64,000 bases of DNA from Sphingomonas sp. ERG5 (lineage in GTDB: Bacteria; Pseudomonadota; Alphaproteobacteria; Sphingomonadales; Sphingomonadaceae). The stretch is taken from assembly GCF_000803065.1 (NCBI RefSeq), contig NZ_JSXI01000045.1, positions 62,001-126,000 on the forward strand. Reading direction: 5' to 3'. Below, in pieces: positions 62,688 to 64,000 of this stretch. The notes under the pieces are model-generated. The model worked only from the letters and a program-made list of their open reading frames with translations, did no database searches and was not told the DNA's origin. Made by a program: the position numbers and the translations under genes. Position 1 is the first letter of the stretch; every line of letters starts with the position of its first letter.

Positions 62688-62921
62688 TCGCCGATACCAA
62701 TACCCTGTCTCTCCACCCTCTCGCACGCTTGCTCCCGCAATTGCGGGGGCCTATCTGCCTGCCAAGCCCGAAGAGACATTCTCTGTTCGAGCGAAACCGA
62801 AGGACCCCTTTTTGATGCCTGGCGACAGTAGTTGCTCAACCGCGCTGCACGCGATGCTCGTCCGAGCCTAGGCATCTGGGTCTCGCTCGTAGTGCCGCGT
62901 GCGGCCATTGCGAGGTGAGAC

Positions 62922-63194
62922 ATGAACAAAATTCTCCACAATCCCGCGCGCGCGGCCATCCTCCGGCCTGTGCCGGCCATGGCGCCGACCAGAGTGGCTG
63001 GTGCCGTGCGGCAGCTGCAGATGGTCTGGTCGATCGACAAGGCCGGACGGCTGGCCGCGCGCTGGCAGCTCACAGGCGAGATCGATACGCTCGGCAGTGA
63101 CGGAACCTGCCGCCAGCGCCGGCATGCGCTTTCCCGGCGCGCGCGCCGGTCGCAGCCCCGGCTGATGGAGGCGCGCCATGGACGAAGGGCCTAG
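62922..63194 (+). CDS. Small hypothetical protein
   Basis: 90 residues. Contains VRQLQMVWSIDKAGRLAARW, a pattern I associate with short sphingomonad proteins of unknown role, and a very basic C-terminus (RRHALSRRARRSQPRLMEARHGRRA, shown only as basic). GAGGTGAG precedes the ATG. Composition of the C-terminal half is typical of a shadow frame, so the true end could differ. Confidence 0.45.
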   Translation: MNKILHNPARAAILRPVPAMAPTRVAGAVRQLQMVWSIDKAGRLAARWQLTGEIDTLGSDGTCRQRRHALSRRARRSQPRLMEARHGRRA

Positions 63195-63345
63195 TCGCGG
63201 CATCGGCACAGGCGGGCAGTCCGCCGTGCCGATGTCGCAATGCACACACCACCCAGCACCAATTTCTTGCGCCAGACGTGTGGACAAGCCGGTAACCTGA
63301 TCCGGTTTCGTCGACGCGTCCCCGCGCGCCACGAAGGCCAGTTTC

Positions 63346-64000
63346 ATGTTCAAGACCTCCTCCACCCGTCGGTGGCCGACCGGCCCCCGCAGAATCACGG
63401 TGCCGGCGAAAGATGGTGCGCGGACGCTCTCGCTGCGCGCCGCACTCGAAGCGCATAATGATATCAGGGCGACGCTGCTGACCGTCCGGGCCAATGCCGA
63501 GGGTCTTACCGAGACCGAGGCCAGGCTTCGGCTCGCCGAGACCGGCCCGAACGAGACCGCGCATGAAAGAGCGCCGCATTGGTCGCGCCAGCTGCTTGGC
63601 GCGTGCCGCAATCCCTTCATTATCGTGCTCGCACTGCTCGCGGGGATTTCGCTCGTCCTGGATTCCGGTGACCTCAAGGCGCCGATCATCATCGGCACGA
63701 TGATCCTGCTCAGCGTCGTCCTGCGTTTCTGGCAGGAATATCGCTCGAGCCGGGCGGCCGAGGCCCTGCAGGCGATGGTCACGACCACCGCCACCGTGTT
63801 GCGGCGCGCCTTGCCGCGGGACTGCCCCGGCATTTTGCGAGAGGTGTCGATCCGGGAGTTGGTGGTGGGGGATATCGTCCAGCTCGGGGCGGGCGACATG
63901 ATCCCCGCTGACGTGCGCCTGCTTGACTCAAAGGACCTCTTCGTCAGCCAGGCCGTTCTGACCGGCGAATCCATTCCGGTCGAGAAGTACGACACGCTTG
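63346..64000 (+). CDS. mgtA: MgtA/MgtB-type magnesium P-type ATPase, N-terminal part (cut by window edge)
   Basis: Open to the window end: 218 codons. MFKTSS start, N-terminal cytoplasmic segment with LTETEARLRLAETGPN, then membrane helices near residues 100-145 (FIIVLALLAGISL, GTMILLSVVLRFW) and the actuator domain (GDIVQLGAGDMIPADVRLL) with TGES at about 207-210. This is the N-terminus of MgtA/MgtB, which imports Mg2+ using ATP; the phosphorylation site lies beyond the window. AAGG eight bases before the ATG. The 151-bp gap 63195-63345 holds no clear Mg-sensing leader. Confidence 0.88.
   Translation, partial: MFKTSSTRRWPTGPRRITVPAKDGARTLSLRAALEAHNDIRATLLTVRANAEGLTETEARLRLAETGPNETAHERAPHWSRQLLGACRNPFIIVLALLAGISLVLDSGDLKAPIIIGTMILLSVVLRFWQEYRSSRAAEALQAMVTTTATVLRRALPRDCPGILREVSIRELVVGDIVQLGAGDMIPADVRLLDSKDLFVSQAVLTGESIPVEKYDTL

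Noticed and set aside
62581..62871. Plus-strand 96-codon frame after the amidase gene
   Set aside because: No ribosome-binding site, no family resemblance, and it crosses the inverted repeat at 62670.
62868..63347. Minus-strand frame starting MKLAFVARGD with a good ribosome-binding site (GGAGGAGG)
   Set aside because: It overlaps the start of the MgtA-type gene, which is strongly supported by TGES and membrane helices, and its C-terminal sequence looks like a shadow of the small gene at 62922. The ribosome-binding match may be chance, but it deserves a note.
1..64000. CRISPR array, IS elements, prophage, rRNA
   Set aside because: No regularly spaced repeats, transposase, integrase or rRNA-like sequence was seen on reading the window.

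Overview
The window reads as chromosomal DNA of a GC-rich alphaproteobacterium, most likely a Sphingomonas-type organism (inference). The signs are four large TonB-dependent receptors each beside catabolic enzymes or regulators, a 180-kDa-class NAD-glutamate dehydrogenase, CobS/CobT, a PepSY/DUF2271/DUF4198/ApbE iron operon, and one copy of a GAGCTTGTCGAAG-type dispersed repeat. Genes are dense and there is no phage, IS element or CRISPR array.

Layout. 1-12.3 kb: a sugar locus with a truncated alpha/beta hydrolase, two MFS carriers, an Fe/2OG-type oxygenase, an XRE regulator, a GH65 disaccharide phosphorylase translationally coupled to beta-phosphoglucomutase, an HSL-type esterase, a LacI regulator and a divergent TonB receptor. 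An identical 12-bp palindrome lies upstream of both the first MFS gene and the receptor. 12.4-15.4 kb: an overlapping pirin-Nudix-GST-BolA operon and a divergent J-domain protein. 15.4-21.1 kb: a DHFR-like reductase and a tight seven-gene minus-strand operon (VOC, a 34-aa peptide, DoxX, GST, a double DUF1428, VOC, PhnB/VOC) divergent from an HxlR regulator. 21.1-34.5 kb: cobS and cobT, separated by about 10 kb that holds a secreted deacylase, an XRE-cupin regulator, a serine hydrolase and a TonB receptor (probable peptide/N-acyl-amino-acid scavenging) plus a DUF4261 protein.

34.5-42.1 kb: an iron island. A siderophore-type receptor, a Sel1 protein and a PiuC-like hydroxylase face a convergent PepSY-DUF2271-DUF4198-ApbE operon. 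Both promoters carry similar Fur-like sites. The convergent gap holds an unexplained cluster of ACCTGTT/AACAGGT half-sites. 42.1-49.0 kb: the large glutamate dehydrogenase, a Gdx/SugE exporter with a guanidine-II-like leader hairpin, a PAS-type protein and tRNA-Thr(CGT). 49.0-53.3 kb: probable accessory DNA after the tRNA, with a secreted small protein, an ECF sigma/anti-sigma/subtilase triplet joined by ATGA overlaps, and two small orphan frames, one resembling a truncated ADP-ribosyltransferase. 53.3-64 kb: a tricorn-like protease, a TetR-TonB receptor-esterase-amidase locus with a large inverted-repeat operator, a small protein and the start of an MgtA-type P-type ATPase that runs off the window.

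The recurring theme is nutrient capture: an outer-membrane receptor, its degrading enzymes and a local repressor, repeated for sugars, peptides, iron and an amide or ester. Products are assigned by reading translated sequence and motifs; no database search was run.
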